A DNA stretch of 64,000 nucleotides, taken from assembly GCA_019009955.1 (NCBI GenBank), contig CM032228.1:211241001-211305000 (forward strand), read 5' to 3'. Under the pieces are notes generated by a model. The model was not told where the DNA came from, did no database searches, and saw only the letters and a list, made by a program, of their open reading frames with translations. Positions 1 to 10,829 of the stretch are shown piece after piece (position 1 is the first letter of the stretch; each line of letters begins with the position of its first letter). The stretch is from Riptortus pedestris. Lineage: Eukaryota > Arthropoda > Insecta > Hemiptera > Alydidae. A program made the translations under genes and the position numbers.

Positions 1-223
1 AGAATTAATGCTAATTGACATACCGAGTTTTTTTAAGTTCGGTTTAATCGTTAGCGCCCAATAAAATAGTTGACTCCCGCTTTAGTTTATAGTGTATATC
101 TCGTTTTTTAAAACAACTTGTCTTTGTTAAAAGACAAAAATGAATATGACAAAAGTTACTCTAAATAACAAAATAAACAAGTTTTGTTATTATTTCTTCA
201 TTATTATTTCTCATTATTTCTTT
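1..223 (+). repeat. Family-2 repeat fragment, cut by a HINE-like copy
   Basis: This AT-rich segment shares blocks with 1757-1922, 3655-4760 and the minus-strand copies at 31755-31935 and 37556-38239. The shared blocks are the CCGAGTTT..AAGTTCGGTT box, a GACTCCCGCTTTAG box and an ACAAAAGTTACTCTAAATA box. The similarity stops where the HINE-like palindrome begins at 224. No coding potential is visible. Confidence 0.6.
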
Positions 224-341
224 AGCAGATTTCCCTTAAGGGAAATCAGCTATTGAGGTCGTACTCATGATGCGAGTTTCGAAAAATTTCTTCAAATGTC
301 TATCGATCCTACCCAGGAGATGACGAAAATGAGGTCCGTTC

Positions 342-393
<52 letters not shown>

Positions 394-498
394 TAGAAAT
401 AGGGAATATGTTGTAATATGAGATCAAAAGTGTGCTATACCAGTAAATGGGAAATCTGCTTTGTTTACGCAGATCCTGCCTGACGAGCTTTTTTTTTT
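224..498 (+). mobile_element. HINE-like element, short internally deleted copy
   Basis: The copy starts with the 5' palindrome (AGCAGATTTCCC arm, central TTAA, right arm with one mismatch, 224-251). The conserved block ending in GAGGTCCGTTCAAAA and a TA microsatellite (347-388) follow. It then jumps to the 3' terminal block (444-498), with GGAAATCTGCT and a decayed hairpin before a T-run. The inner 3' part resembles 25440-25540, so this is a second subfamily. No protein is encoded. Confidence 0.75.
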
Positions 499-782
499 CT
501 ACAGTTGGGGAAAAATAAATAAATAAATAAATGCTAGCTAATATCATAGGATGCTAATATAAATTTTCAGTGTATTAATAATAATTTCTTATCATCAGTT
601 TTACCAGTTGTACAAAAACAGTTTTGATTACATTTATAGGCCAGGAAAACATATTCGTATAATAATATAAGATATAGTGGAACTGGTTACCTAGAGCCTA
701 AGTAGTCAGAAGTAAATGTGTTCTTTCTACCCCCTCCCTTAAAGTCAATTGTGAGATTCGCATAAGAATTAAATAATTTAAG

Positions 783-935
783 GGGCTCAGGTTAACTATG
801 TGAGAGAGGGCGCTGGTCTTAACAAACCTCTACTAGTGGGTTCGATTCCCGTCAGCAATACAAATTAATTGGTTCCCCAGCGACAGGTAGGGTGTAAACC
901 TGCAGATAACCTGTCCTAATTAGCATTTATGTTAT
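783..935 (+). mobile_element. tRNA-derived SINE, diverged copy
   Basis: The head begins GGGGCTCAGGTTAACTATG, matching the A-box part of the SINE family. A GGGTTCGATTCCCG B-box-like motif and the body motif AACCTGCAGATAACCTGTCC follow. It is diverged and has lost its AAT-rich tail. It belongs to the family best preserved at 39349-39569 and 55158-55383. Confidence 0.6.
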
Positions 936-1442
936 AACCTGAGCATATATGAATATTATTTTCTCACAACATTTTGGTACTACTCAGCATAGTAACTCAA
1001 TACATTTGCTTCTATTTTAGCCTTCGAGTATTCAAACTGGCATAGGCTAGGAAGGGCTGAAAAATGTGTCAAAGAATTTACTGCTCGAAATCGAGTTAAA
1101 GCAAACTTTATCATTCTCTTTTGCGTGTAGAACCTTTTACAGAAAAAAGTTTCATGAATAAAGTTATCTCTTAGTGAGGGTTTCCCACCCCCGCATGGGA
1201 AAACGAAAGCGGAAAACTAGTTAGAGAATAACACGACACAGTCCCTTTGGCTTAACTTCGGTATCTGCAATAAACGTATAAATAAACGTATTTCCCTAAG
1301 CACTTCGTGTGATATCGTTGGGTTCTTCCGTGTATTAAATATAAAATTAATTGCCCTGCAGTTACTCTGCTGACATTCTATTTGTTTAGGTAGACAATAG
1401 TAATAAAAGCGTAAGTGGGATTGTAGGAACGTATTCCAGTTC

Positions 1443-1700
1443 TAAAAAAAAGTCACGTAGGGGCTGCTTAAACTAAACAGATTTACCTCGTGAAGTTTAA
1501 CAATAGATAAATCTGCATACTGGTAACACAACACCATCGTGAATAGTAAGTGAATAAATACAAACGGCAGTAAGAAACCTCCCGACGAGATGCATATGAA
1601 ATGTAAACAAACTGCTCTGCCAACCTCACCTGAAAGAAAAACAATTACTGAATTATTCAGAAAATAACATATTAATTTTATTGAAAATTATACTCGTATA
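1443..1700 (-). mobile_element. HINE-like element, 3' part only
   Basis: On the minus strand this is the 3' end of the family, with a mutated hairpin region (AGTCACGTAGGGGCTGCTT) and the inner AACAGATTTACC motif. The next ~200 bp match 27447-27700 closely (ACTGGTAACACAACACC; AAAATAACATATTAATTTTA). It therefore belongs to the subfamily seen there. The 5' palindrome is missing. Confidence 0.6.
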
Positions 1701-1756
1701 CTAGTAGCGGACCAGCAGACGTTGTCCTGCATAATATTTCAAGCGATTAGGATATT

Positions 1757-1923
1757 ACATTTAAAAAATTATGTTTAAAACAAAAGCTACTTTACTATAT
1801 CTCGATTATACTTTGTTATACGACAAAAGTGAATATAATAAAATTTACTTTAAATAACAAAATAAACAACTTTTATCTCTGCATATTTGCTGAAAAACCA
1901 ATAGAAAACAAAATCTCGATATT
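1757..1923 (+). repeat. Family-2 repeat fragment
   Basis: It matches the family-2 core (ACAAAAGTGAATAT; AAATAACAAAATAAACAACTTTT; AAAAACCAATAGAAAAC). It is cut off where the HINE-like copy begins at 1924, as at 223/224. Both HINE-like copies may have entered related family-2 sequence, or the two repeats may have spread as a composite. Confidence 0.55.
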
Positions 1924-2045
1924 AGCAGATTTCCCTTAAGGGAAATCAGCTATTGAGGTTGTACTCATGACGAAATTTTCGAAATTTTTCTTCAAATGTC
2001 CATCGATCCTACCCAGGAGATGACGAAAATGAGGTCCGTTCAAAA

Positions 2046-2101
<56 letters not shown>

Positions 2102-2583
2102 CTGTTACCGCTCTAGCGGTCGCAATTTTTGTCTTATCGTTACCAAACTTGAATATATAATCGTTTTATACACAAAGAAAGATCACGTTCGTTAACGGCT
2201 GAAATCGGACTAGGGGGAGGGGGGTTTAGAGGGGGAGGATTTCGAAAATCTTAATATCTCCGTTATTATGCGTCGGATCGAAAAATTGTATAAGACCAAT
2301 CTTATTGCAAATGTAATGTTCTGTAAATGTTGTTATGTGCATTTTTTCACTATCTTGATTATTTACTGAGATATTTGCATTTTTTAGTTTTCGGTCTTCA
2401 GTAAAGCCCCACTCCTACTCATCTCATATTTTCAATATTCTATTATGTTATGAAGCACTTTATTTGAAGAATAAATCCCAAATATTGTTCTCATTGAACT
2501 TTTAAGTTTTGAGATAAATCCAAATATGTGGTGTACGTGCGAAATCTGCTTAGTTAACGCAGTCCCTCCGTGACGGACTTTTT
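1924..2583 (+). mobile_element. HINE-like element, full-length (first of a tandem pair)
   Basis: A complete 660 bp copy. It runs from the 5' palindrome (1924-1951) through the GAGGTCCGTTCAAAACTG block, a TA microsatellite (2049-2096), GTTACCGCTCTAGCGGTCGC, a G-rich AGGGGGGTTTAGAGGGG box and an inner body with TGGTGTACGTGCGAAATCTGCTTAG. It ends in the 3' terminal hairpin (one arm mutated) and GACGGACTTTTT. It is non-coding, so mobility would depend on a Rep/Helicase supplied elsewhere, which I do not see in this window. The next copy starts at the following base. Confidence 0.8.
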
Positions 2584-2705
2584 AGCAGATTTCCCTTAAG
2601 GGAAATCAGCTATTGAGGTTGTACTCATGACGGAATTTTCGACATTTTTCTTCAAATGTCCATCGATCCTACCTAGTAGATGACGAAAATGAGGTCCGTT
2701 CAAAA

Positions 2706-2751
<46 letters not shown>

Positions 2752-2972
2752 CTGTTACCGCTCAAGCGGTCGCAATTTTTGTTTTATCGTTACCACACTC
2801 GATATTTAGTCGTTTTATGTAAAAAGAAAGATCAAGTTCGTTAACGGCTAAAATCGAACCAGTAAGAGGGGGGTTTAGAGGGGAGGATTTTTGAAAATTT
2901 TAAATATCTCAGTTACTATACGTGGGATCGAAAACTTGTATATAACCAATTTTATTGCAAATTAAATTTCCG
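2584..2972 (+). mobile_element. HINE-like element, 3'-truncated (second of a tandem pair)
   Basis: It begins with the palindrome directly after the terminal T-run of the preceding copy, with no spacer. The conserved block, TA microsatellite (2709-2746), GCTCAAGCGGTCGC, G-rich box and CGTGGGATCGAAAA motif are present. Similarity stops near 2972 after GCAAATTAAATTT, so the 3' half is absent. Confidence 0.75.
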
Positions 2973-3654
2973 AAATAGCCAACCCTGAAGGGTAACTTTT
3001 GGGGATTAATAGAATAGAAATTTTATTTTTTGACTCACCGTTTTTCAATAGTTCAAACCATAATCATGGGTAGCATTTATTACAATTAAATCTCATCTAT
3101 AATGAACATATTTCCTTTCAAAAGCCAATCCGAGCTCACATAGCATAGGCAAAGTTTTTCACGTAAGATTATATTTGTAATAGTGAATCTCACTGGAAAT
3201 CGCTTCCAGTATTGCCAGACGAGAAACAAGTAAACTCAATTAACTGGTAAGGCTCCCGTCATCTTCCGCTCCCGCATGTGACTTCTCAACATTCTTCTAC
3301 TGATATTATTGATGCAAAACATTATTTTATAATTTATCTACCGGATGGAATTAAATAATAGTGGTACCCTGAAAATATCATATCGAGTTTAAACGCATAT
3401 TGTTTTTTGTCATAATGACATTACCATTAACGTTTAATTGTTATTATATTACATATTTGTTTCAATAAGATCAAGGTACATTATACAAATTAAATAATGG
3501 AAATGCTCTTATAGTTTATATTTCTATTGGAAATAAATAACAAAGTTATTTTCTAGGAAAAATAAATAAATGAGGAGGGGGTGACGAAGATTTATAACCT
3601 CACTAATCCGAATCATACTTTGAACTATCATATAAGACGAAAACATAACATCAT
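2973..3654. other. No recognisable gene
   Basis: AT-rich sequence between two repeat clusters. Reading frames are short and interrupted, and I recognise no domain, RNA gene or complete repeat in it. Confidence 0.5.
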
Positions 3655-4706
3655 TTGTCATAATATTCATTTATTAAAACCCCTTAAATAAGTAGTAATA
3701 TAATTATTGACTCCCGTTTAGCGTATATCCCGTGTTTACTTCATTTTACGACAAAAGTGAATGCACACAAAAGTTACTCTAAATACCAAAGTAAACAACT
3801 TTTGTTATGTTCACGTTTGCCGAAAAACAAATAGAAAATAAAAAAACGAGTTTTTCATTTCAGCCTCTCTTATAATCCCCACTCCCCTTTGAACCTAAAA
3901 TTTTTAATATACGTAGCTTATAATCATGGAAGAATTAATGGTAATTCACACACCGAGTTTTGCTAAGTTCGGTTCAATCGTTAGTGCCCAACAAAATTGT
4001 TGGCTCCCGCTTTAGAATTAAGTGTATATCTCGTTTATACCTTTCTATACGGCAAAAGTGAATATAACAAAAGTTACTGAAAATAACAAAATAAACAACT
4101 TTTGTCATGTGCATGTTTGTCAAAAAACCAATAGGAAACGAAATATCACTACGGTTAATTTCAGGCCTCCCTTACAAACCCCACTCCTGCCCGTCCCTAG
4201 AAATGTTGGTATGGGTTATGATAATAAAGGCGTCAACACTAATAAACATACCGAGTTTTATTTAGTTCGGTTGAGTCTTTTGAGCCCAATAAAATTAATG
4301 ACTCCCGCTATAGTTTTTAGCTTATAACTCATTTATACTTCGGTATACGACAATAGTGTATATAACAAAAGTTACTCTAAATATCAAAATAAACAACTTT
4401 TATCATGTTCATATTTGCCGAAAACCCAATAGGAAACGAAATATCGCTATTTTTAATTTCAGGCCTCCCTTATAACTCCCACTCCTGTTCGTCTCAGAGA
4501 AAATTAATATAGCCTAAAGTCTAAGTTGGGTTAGTAGTAATATACATACCAAGTTTCATAAAATTCGGTTTAGCCGTTTATGCGTGAAAAGGTAACCAAC
4601 AAACACACACGAAAGAAACAAAATGCAGTTATGGTGTCTATGACATGTGAAACGAAAAGTTATCGTGAAAATTCGCGAAAAAAATCAATGTACAGACAGA
4701 GGTTAC

Positions 4707-4760
<54 letters not shown>
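3655..4760 (+). repeat. Family-2 tandem array (~296 bp unit, about 3 units) ending in a TA microsatellite
   Basis: The same block recurs at regular spacing. The GACTCCCG-type motif lies near 3711, 4005 and 4299, and the CCGAGTTT..GTTCGGTT motif near 3954, 4250 and 4549. That gives a unit of about 293-298 bp. Each unit also carries ACAAAAGTTACT and CCAATAGGAAACGAAATATC. The last unit runs into GTGTCTATGACATGTGAAACG and a long TA run (4713-4757). A reverse-oriented single copy with the same end is at 37556-38239. Apparent small ORFs here are repeat-derived. Confidence 0.75.
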
Positions 4761-4779
4761 ATATCTAATACTATAATTT

Positions 4780-5300
4780 ATAATGAATCAGAATAATGTT
4801 TTTCTCAATAAATCATACTTTTAATAGTTTATTTGGGGTTTACATACATTAAAAAAGAAATAGAATTATAAAATACTAATGACAATAATACAATTCTTCC
4901 AACCTATAAGATTTAAAATATTATATAAAGTATACTTGTCTAAAAATAATGCATCCTGAAATACAACCTACTTAAAACTAAAACTACAAACAGAAATATA
5001 AAATATTTATAAATATAATATACTAAAAAAATAAAAAAAAAAAAGAACATTTTAGCAGTCCAAGAACTTAAGAAGGGGAGTTCACGATATCATATTTACA
5101 TTTATCACGTATAATAATGGTCTCTTGAAAACAATTTATGGTATTTAAGCTTCGAATAATTTGGTTTATATATAAAAGAGTATTGTTTATGTAACATGAG
5201 TAGAAGTTGCAAATATCTCGGTTAATGTTCAAGAAAGAGAGTAAATGTACATAACAATATTTATAGTACATTTATTGTTTGACTCATTGTAATTTATTTC
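4780..5300 (-). mobile_element. HINE-like relative, degraded
   Basis: It shares AATGAATCAGAATAAT, GGTCTCTTGAAAACA, GGTATTTAAGCT and ATCTCGGTTAATGTTCAAG with the minus-strand copy at 27447-28000. The terminal palindrome and hairpin are not recognisable. An overlapping minus-strand frame (5229-5456) has a coding-like N-terminal stretch but no recognisable domain. Confidence 0.5.
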
Positions 5301-5529
5301 AAAAATCTTTTTATTGCCGAGGACTAGTGACGGATATAGAAAGACAGACAGGAGAGTGACTGGGATAAGAGCATCCACCTTCAGTTCTTCTGACAATATT
5401 CTCTGCACCAATTGAACATGGATCGTCTCAGATGAACCATTCATCACCACCACCAATGTAAATATTTATATAGAGGAGATCAAAATTTGTTCGCTCTTTG
5501 GAACGTAAAATACAGCACATTGTCTGTAT

Positions 5530-5785
5530 TTAGTCGTAGTTATTACTCAATAACTAGTTCCAATTACAACTACTAATTGTAATTATTTTTATGACTATGT
5601 TTTATTTCAATTAGATTAGATTTATGAATACCAACTAAAATTACCGTAATTGCAAAACCAAGAAAACGTAACTACAGTTTCCAACTACATTTTTGTAACT
5701 GTAGTTGCAATTACACAACTAGTATTTATTAGTTAAAAAAGTAGTTTATTACAAAAGTATTTAATTACTGCCCAACTCTAATAAG
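5530..5785. mobile_element. Possible DNA-transposon terminus (imperfect inverted TAATTGTAATTAC repeats)
   Basis: The segment is built from imperfect direct and inverted repeats of a TAATTGTAATTAC/GTAACTGTAGTTGCAATTAC type and ends in ATTACTGCCCAACTCTA. Such termini are common in hAT-like non-autonomous elements. I could not pair both ends or find a duplication, so this is a weak call. Confidence 0.3.
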
Positions 5786-6300
5786 CAGCCGTGGTGCAAG
5801 CCAGTTCTCTCTAACGCTCCTCAAAAAAGGTATCTACTCCCCATTCCTCTCTATCGATTCTTTGGTTTTGGCTTTATGCTGTTTCCGGTGACACTTTCCT
5901 CTGGTAAACCTCTTTAGCCTGTATTTAATGTTTTTGAAATTTATTCATAGATATAATTGTTGTTTTAGTTAATCATGTTATCAGATTGTTATTTTTTTTA
6001 AAAAAATCTCTTATTGAGTTAATACGTTATTTGATTATAGCAGTTAATTCTAGTAGTGTAGTTTTTTAAAATTTGTTAAAGTTTAGTTTTTTAAAATTTG
6101 TTAAAGTTTTTTTTTTTTTAAATTTGTTTAATTATTTTAAATGATGACTAGCTAAGTATGCTTTTAAGTATTGACTTCTTCTGTTTTTCTGTGATATTCT
6201 ATGACTGTTATTTTGAATTTTAATTTATTTATTTTTATTTTTTTTGGTTGATTGTTAATTTAAATAGTGTTGGTTACAATTTTTTTAATGTCAACATGCG

Positions 6301-6326
6301 CTGAAGATGGAGCTGTTGCTCTGAAA
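6301..6326 (+). ncRNA. Hammerhead-ribozyme-like core (candidate)
   Basis: CTGAAGA (6301-6307) fits the hammerhead CUGANGA box. One T follows, then a 5-bp stem GGAGC/GCTCT (6309-6313 with 6318-6322, one G-T pair) with a TGTT loop, then GAAA (6323-6326). After GAAA, TTG (6327-6329) could pair with CAA (6338-6340) as a short stem III, followed by TA. Stem I is not convincing, so activity is doubtful. Penelope-like elements and retrozymes are known carriers of such motifs. Confidence 0.35.
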
Positions 6327-6881
6327 TTGCACTCTGTCAATATAAACGTACTTTAGAGGAAAACAGCCCTACTTTTTTTATTTTTTTTATTCCCACCTCT
6401 GCCCCCGCTGTACCTTTGGGGTTCCCCATACCAGCAGTCTCCATTTAATAAGAGATATAAAATTTTGAATAGATAAATTGGGCCAGGTAACTTAGCCTAA
6501 CTCACCGAGCACGGCTAAGCATAAAAGTGCAACATTTGGGAGATTTAGTTTAATTCCGAAAAGTCCTAGGGGAACCCGCAGCTGCGACTCCTTTGCCTCT
6601 GTTCAAAGAAGTGGCAGCAAGAGCCTAACTAACTAGCCTACATACCTAAAGACTAAATACTAGCCTAAACTCACATAAAACTATACATATAATTTACAAA
6701 TAAATTTCGACCCTAATCTCAGCTGTGGCCACGGCAGATCTCTTCAAATTGTGCTGCGCTATCATCAACCCTCGATTATCCATAATTGGTATTATCTATA
6801 TTGCGCAAAACGGCTCTTCTATAGGAGTCACAGTTCCTGTCAGTTGCCGCATGTTCACTATTTTTGCCAAATCTAACACAG

Positions 6882-6924
6882 TTAATCTAGATGTACACAG
6901 CCCTAATGTGTACATCTAGATTAA
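6882..6924. repeat. Perfect 17-bp inverted repeat with 9-base loop
   Basis: The left arm TTAATCTAGATGTACAC (6882-6898) is exactly complementary to the right arm (6908-6924) across the loop AGCCCTAAT. The right arm runs straight into a ~40 bp segment (6914-6956) whose reverse complement recurs at about 29153-29195, so the hairpin lies at the border of an interspersed repeat. Confidence 0.8.
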
Positions 6925-7806
6925 TTCGCTCCTCTACCTCCCAGCTTCCCTAGAAGAAATTTAATGTTTACTGTTCTAGTGATGTTCGGTTACCAGCAAA
7001 TGTAAGTTTGTTTAAAATTCATAAACCATTTAAACAAAAGGGATTGATATTGGTGCAAAAACGTAACTAGTTGCGTCTGCTATTTGTTACCATTGTATAT
7101 TTTAATATGTTACTCATAACAGAGCACACTATGTACAATGATGAATACTAAGTTTCTTCTTCGGACATACAATAGAATATTTTTAATAATCGTTATTAAA
7201 TACATAAAATAGATACATTTGTTGCACTTGGGAAATAAAAATTGTTAATATTACATTGCTTATAATAAAATAATTCTATCCACTATCATGATATTTGTGT
7301 TTTGAACAACGAATTGAAAATGGATAGTAACCTCTTAAGCAGTGAGCAGTTTGGCAAACCCAATAATGTACATCGATTGGCTAAGTTCCCAGAAAGCTGT
7401 ACAATTTAATTAAAGTAAATAAACAGAGAATGTAAATAACCTTGGAAGGAATAAACTCTCATTATTCGGACTAAATATTTTCCAAACAATGCTACCTCAG
7501 TAATGATCCTTAAAATGGCGAATGAAAGCTAATCATGATTATGATTAATATTCTCCACGATAAATTTGAACAATGCAAACGGATTGATCAAGAAGTCTTT
7601 CTTTTATTATTATTATTATTATTCGAGATTAAAGAATTCTATAAGTTCATTTTAGTTACTACATATTCAGACATAACTAAATAATGAGGCAGGCAATGGA
7701 CAAATAAAGTACATAACAAAAAAATCTGCCATTATTCTGCCTCTAATGATTTCCGGAGCGAAGCCGGACCCATTTGCTAGTATACATACACAATCACAAA
7801 TATAAA

Positions 7807-8603
7807 TATATATATATATATATATTGTTACGTTATATTGTTGTTATTAGAGTTTTTTGTATTGCAAAATTAATTATACAGGCTTTAGAGTTTTTATCAC
7901 TGCACAATTTATTTAACAATGCACTACACACTTGGTTAATTATTCCTAACTACTACTCACAGTATGCACTGATCTTCACTGTTTTTTTTATTGCACAGTC
8001 CAATATCTCACGATCTCTGAAGTTCACAAAATCACGGCACTACACTGTTCTTAACATGAACGAGGCACAACACTGTTCTTCACATAAAACACTTTACCGC
8101 ACTACACTAAAACTCACTGATCACTAAAGCTGTATTGAACGCACTGTTATTCACTTGAAGAGAGCTGATAACAAACTAAACTCTCATTTTTTTTTTTTTA
8201 TACCGGAGATCCAGTAAGGAATTAGATGACGGTTGGGAGACAGAGTGGCCGCGATGGTTGTCCCGGCAGTTTCCCTTCTACGAACACTCTGAAGTTCTAT
8301 TTTAAGGGGGTGTTGTGAGCTGATAAGTGGGTAATAGAGCTAAGGTTGTGGGTTACCCGGCAACTGGAAGTACCGGGAGGGTTGTGAGGATAGGAGAAAA
8401 CGAAAGAAGAGAGGATGGGGATAGTAAGAGAGGAGATCAAACTAAACTCTCAGACTGAGCCGCTTTTATAGCTGGTAACATCAAAGGGGATTGTCTAGAC
8501 ACGTCTAGATCCCGGACCACGGCTACACCATTGGTTGGCTCCTTTCATCTACTTCATACTTTTTAAATATGTTTATTTTTTCATGTACGTTGTTTTCGCA
8601 ACA
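7807..8603. mobile_element. Possible LTR or repeat segment hosting a retroinsertion
   Basis: A run with many CACTGTTCTTCAC-type direct repeats lies between TTGTTACG (7825) and CGCAACA (8598), which read as similar ends in opposite orientation. Excluding the 8187-8452 insertion plus one duplicated target copy, it is about 530 bp. I see no reading frame and cannot pair it with another copy here. Confidence 0.25.
8187..8437 (-). mobile_element. Retroposed sequence with poly(A) tail and 15-bp target duplication
   Basis: The insert is flanked by exact copies of CAAACTAAACTCTCA (8172-8186 and 8438-8452). On the minus strand it ends in GGATCTCCGGTAT followed by a run of A, as expected for LINE-mediated insertion. 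The ~235 bp body has no long frame. I take it as a 5'-truncated LINE tail or a SINE of a family not otherwise seen here. Confidence 0.75.
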
Positions 8604-8611
8604 ATATATAT

Positions 8612-8627
<16 letters not shown>

Positions 8628-8667
<40 letters not shown>

Positions 8668-8760
8668 AATGGACCTCATTTTCGTTACCAAGGTAGCATC
8701 GACCATTTTCGTAACATAGGTAGTATCGATTTTTTTCGATGATAGTCAATAGTTGCTTTC
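8628..8760 (-). mobile_element. HINE-like 5' end, degraded
   Basis: A TA run (about 8628-8662) is followed by ATTTTAATGGACCTCATTTTCGTTACC, the reverse of the conserved block between microsatellite and palindrome in this family. The segment appears partly duplicated (two GTAGYATCGA boxes), and the palindrome is lost. Confidence 0.55.
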
Positions 8761-10040
8761 TCTAAAAAAAAAAAAAAAAACTCATTTTAATCTTTGGATA
8801 TTAAAATTCTTTGAATTTCTTCTTAATTGGAGTATTTGCCAGTTAGCTTTAAGATTACAAGGCCGACGAGCAAGGTTAAACGAGACCCCATCCTTTGATA
8901 TGTCTAATGGGGAAGATGGCACAATACCACCCTGAGAAAGGGGATGAAGAAATTTCCCTTTATTATTAATGGGTGCTCGAGATAGGTGGAGACTGTACTC
9001 TATATATAAGAAGAGAGAGGGTGAGGGTGAAGAAAGAGAGGGAGGATTCCTCCGCATCAGTCATTCCTCCCCACTAATATTCAACTTGACCTTCCCTTTT
9101 ACTCTCCTCCTTCTCAATTTGCCTCCTCTCTCATGCATTTCGGAGTACCTACCCGCCTCCTTCAGAGCTCTTATCAATCTTATCACATCCTTGTGCAAAA
9201 TTATTTATTCCACCTTTCATTAAAATTAAAACAATTTTAAATTGATTATTTTCAGGTCACCGGGATCAATATTTACAGTACTCATTATTTTGAAATAAGC
9301 CTCTCGGGATATTGAAATATTTCCAAAATGTTGTTTAGTTTCAGACACAAATAATGGAAAAGATTACAGAAGTAAACATCCTTCTTTAGAAGTACTTTAT
9401 TTTACGAAAATCACGAAGTTATTCTCATAACAAGCTTTTCAGGTCGTACAGAAATATCAATGCATAAAAATACTAATTTATTTCCTATTTTTTTTTCCCT
9501 TTTTCTTACTTGTAGTTCCCATGTTTTTCATATTTTTTTATAATTAGTAAACCGAATAGGATAAATTTCTGTTCATGTGATATCCGCCTTTGAGGGTTGA
9601 GGTAGAAATGGTTTCTCATTGAAAAATATTTGATGTTATTTCATTTAAATCCCCACTCCTGAAAATAGAGGAAGATTATAATACAGCGCATGTTGACAAA
9701 CCTTATTCCTTAAATAAAAGTAAAGTGAATTACAGAATTTAATGGAGTCCTTCTCACATAACGGTAATAAATTCTATTTAACAATCGGAAGTTGGAAATT
9801 TTAATGTTATTATTCTTAGAATGATCAGAAACGTGAAACGTTGCTCATAATACTTTGCAACGTTATACGCAATCATGACAATGGCAAAAGTAAGCAAGAA
9901 GTGTAAAATAAATTTGATGGAAATAAAAATGTAGCAGAAGGACGTAAGAATAAAAAATATAATTTGACTTAAACAAATGATAATTTCTTCAATCTAAGAA
10001 ATATAATAACTCATATAGAAGTGCTAATTGATAAGATATT
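8761..10040. other. No recognisable gene
   Basis: An A-run and a purine-rich then pyrimidine-rich stretch (9010-9180) give overlapping low-information frames on both strands. The rest is AT-rich, with frequent stops and no domain or complete repeat I can identify. Confidence 0.5.
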
Positions 10041-10269
10041 TGCTATAGAGAAGAAGTAGAGTAGCGAGGTGAAGAAGAGTTTCATTAAAGTGGGAAAGTT
10101 TTTTCCTCCCGTGTGAAACTGTTTTCGACTTATATAACGTCGGTAACTCTCTAAAATAATTCCGCCTGGTAGTTTTTCAGCTTGTTATTGACCTCGTCCG
10201 TAACCCCCCTCTGACAGAAAATCATTCGAGACCCATAAGCCAAGGATCGTGAAGAGCTTCAGGGAGTCA

Positions 10270-10790
10270 GATAATGTGCGGATCAGAAAACTCCTTGAAG
10301 AACAGCGACGTTGAGATCGCCCACCATCGCAGTTCTTAGGGCTGGAGCGCCAACTCCAGCAGCTCGGTGGCCGAAGTAGCAGAGTCGCGCCTTAAATCTA
10401 TTTGGCTTAAGGGATTGCCCAATGCCATGCAAGCAGCACTAGTAGCTAAGGAACAACATAATCTCGCAAAGCTCAGCAACATAGCTGACCGTATCGTGGA
10501 TGATAGTTACCCTAGAGTCTGTGAGGTGGCTGCGTTTTAGCCTTAGAGCCTCTCTTACTAAGAAGATAGGTTACTAGAAACTCTGGAGAGGCGCACCGAG
10601 CGAGTCACAGGCCTGGCGACCAGGCGACTATCGGACAGGACTCCAACCGCAGTACTCCGTCGAAGTAAAAGCAGAAATCAGCAGCTATGTTTTTACAACC
10701 ATCGTTTCCATGACAAAGCAACGAAGTGCCACCATGTGCCTGGATCAATCAGCAGTTCCAACCAAGCAGGGAAACTAAATTGAGTGGCGC
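10270..10790 (+). pseudogene. Gag-like remnant of the gypsy element
   Basis: With frame changes, the segment reads like the capsid region of CsRn1-type Gag. First comes an arginine/leucine-rich part with DRPPSQFL (around 10290-10340). Then LKSIWLKGLPNAMQ and a following NLAKLSNIADRI (around 10393-10495) match the family pattern Lk.lWLq.LP followed by la.iAD. Near 10687 a C..NH..F...A..C arrangement corresponds to this group's unusual zinc finger. Gag would package the element RNA. The copy has stop codons (for example TAG at 10538) and no plausible full-length frame. No gag start codon can be assigned. Confidence 0.65.
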
Positions 10791-10829
10791 CTCACTAATA
10801 ATTCTCATCAGCGCCTATTCATAGATGAC

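Noticed and set aside
224..251. piggyBac or Kolobok insertion (TTAA target) at the palindrome centre
   Set aside because: TTAA is the centre of the palindrome in nearly every copy and is inside the element. The opposite end has no matching TIR or TTAA.
7600..7625. CRISPR or telomere-like arrays
   Set aside because: Only microsatellites and minisatellites are present. No spacer-repeat pattern or telomeric repeat was seen.
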